A DNA stretch of 5,537 nucleotides, taken from contig JAKLJF010000364.1 in NCBI GenBank assembly GCA_023151335.1, positions 1 through 5,537 of the forward strand. Reading direction: 5' to 3'. The stretch's first letter is position 1. Every line of letters begins with the position of its first letter. The DNA comes from Thermoanaerobaculia bacterium (GTDB lineage: Bacteria > Bacteroidota > Bacteroidia > Chitinophagales > Saprospiraceae). Position numbers and translations under genes: made by a program. This document shows, one piece after another, positions 5,201-5,537 of the stretch. The notes under the pieces were generated by a model. It was given only the letters and a program-made list of their open reading frames with translations, did no database searches and was not told the DNA's origin.

Positions 5201-5537
5201 TCAGTGGAAGAATAAAACTGCCAGAAAAACAATGAGTAGGCTGGTCAGCAGCGCTATTTTGCCCATCGGCTGGATTTTTTTGAACTGGGCTTCCGCATCT
5301 CCCGTTTTGGCCCTGGCGCCTGCCCGGTGGATCAGGGCGACCAGGGTTATCAACGCGGCCACCAGCAATAATTTGGCGATCAGCAAGGGAGAGGAGGGCA
5401 GCGTTTGCCAGTAGGGAGTCATCAGGAATATTCCGGAGACGACCAGTAAAAGCAAGCCGAGCTGCCCCATTTTGCTCAGGACAATCGATGACAACCTGAA
5501 CTTGCCCGCTTCGCCCGGTTCCATTTTGGCGCCGGCT
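5201..5537 (-). CDS. Small integral membrane protein, 5' end outside the window (partial)
   Basis: From the ATG at 5524 there are 107 residues, but the frame stays open to the window edge, so the true start may lie beyond. Three hydrophobic segments are visible, about residues 20-36 (LGLLLLVVSGIFLM), 47-65 and 88-106. A charged loop (HRAGARAKTGDAEAQFKK) lies between the second and third, and the C-terminus is FFH. The layout, with a VSGIFLM-type second half and a basic loop, recalls CopD/DUF2269-like four-helix membrane proteins, whose first helix would then be missing here; this is a loose resemblance only. The gene is convergent with the caspase gene across 1 kb of repeats. Between it and the MITE (5132-5200) I see no feature. 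Confidence 0.65.
   Translation of the reverse strand, partial: AGAKMEPGEAGKFRLSSIVLSKMGQLGLLLLVVSGIFLMTPYWQTLPSSPLLIAKLLLVAALITLVALIHRAGARAKTGDAEAQFKKIQPMGKIALLTSLLIVFLAVLFFH

Overview
The window looks like chromosomal DNA of a GC-rich member of the Bacteroidota, most likely the Saprospiria. This is an inference. It rests on secreted proteins with 'SAQ'-type signal peptides, weak or absent Shine-Dalgarno sequences, promoter-like TAnnTTTG boxes, an effector-associated domain 11 (EAD11)-type adaptor, thrombospondin type 3 repeats, and a caspase joined to an FGE/C-type-lectin-like domain. Positions 1 to about 4330 are GC-rich with C-ending codons. Positions 4331 to about 5130 are AT-rich, non-coding and full of palindromes.

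Layout: (1) 1-301 is an upstream region with a leftward promoter candidate. (2) 302-1279 encodes a secreted protein of unknown function. (3) 1290-1322 is a near-perfect palindrome. (4) 1331-2029 is a gene for an EAD11-like domain plus four membrane segments, cut by an in-frame amber codon at 1802-1804. (5) 2069-4195 encodes a secreted caspase-fold peptidase with six TSP3 calcium-binding repeats and a C-terminal formylglycine-generating-enzyme-like (C-type lectin fold) domain. (6) 4196-5200 has no gene; it holds a G-rich tract, a second copy of the palindrome, hairpins, terminators and nested MITE-like inverted-repeat elements, one with a clear target-site duplication. (7) 5201-5537 on the minus strand is the 3' part of a small membrane-protein gene, convergent with the caspase gene.

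Main interpretation: genes 4 and 5 form a two-gene module, 39 bases apart and bracketed by the two palindromes. An EAD11-type membrane adaptor lies next to a caspase effector whose C-terminus has the form of a diversity-generating-retroelement (DGR) variable region. The last 41 residues keep the conserved framework of Asn-rich FGE/CLec variable regions, but every column that is usually Asn (AAC/AAT) holds another residue, always on a codon ending in C or T. This is the pattern adenine-directed mutagenic retrohoming would leave. No template repeat or reverse transcriptase lies in the window, so any DGR would have to act from elsewhere. The module therefore resembles a hypervariable ligand sensor wired to a death-type protease, as known for conflict systems of multicellular bacteria. 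The amber codon raises the question whether this copy is still functional.
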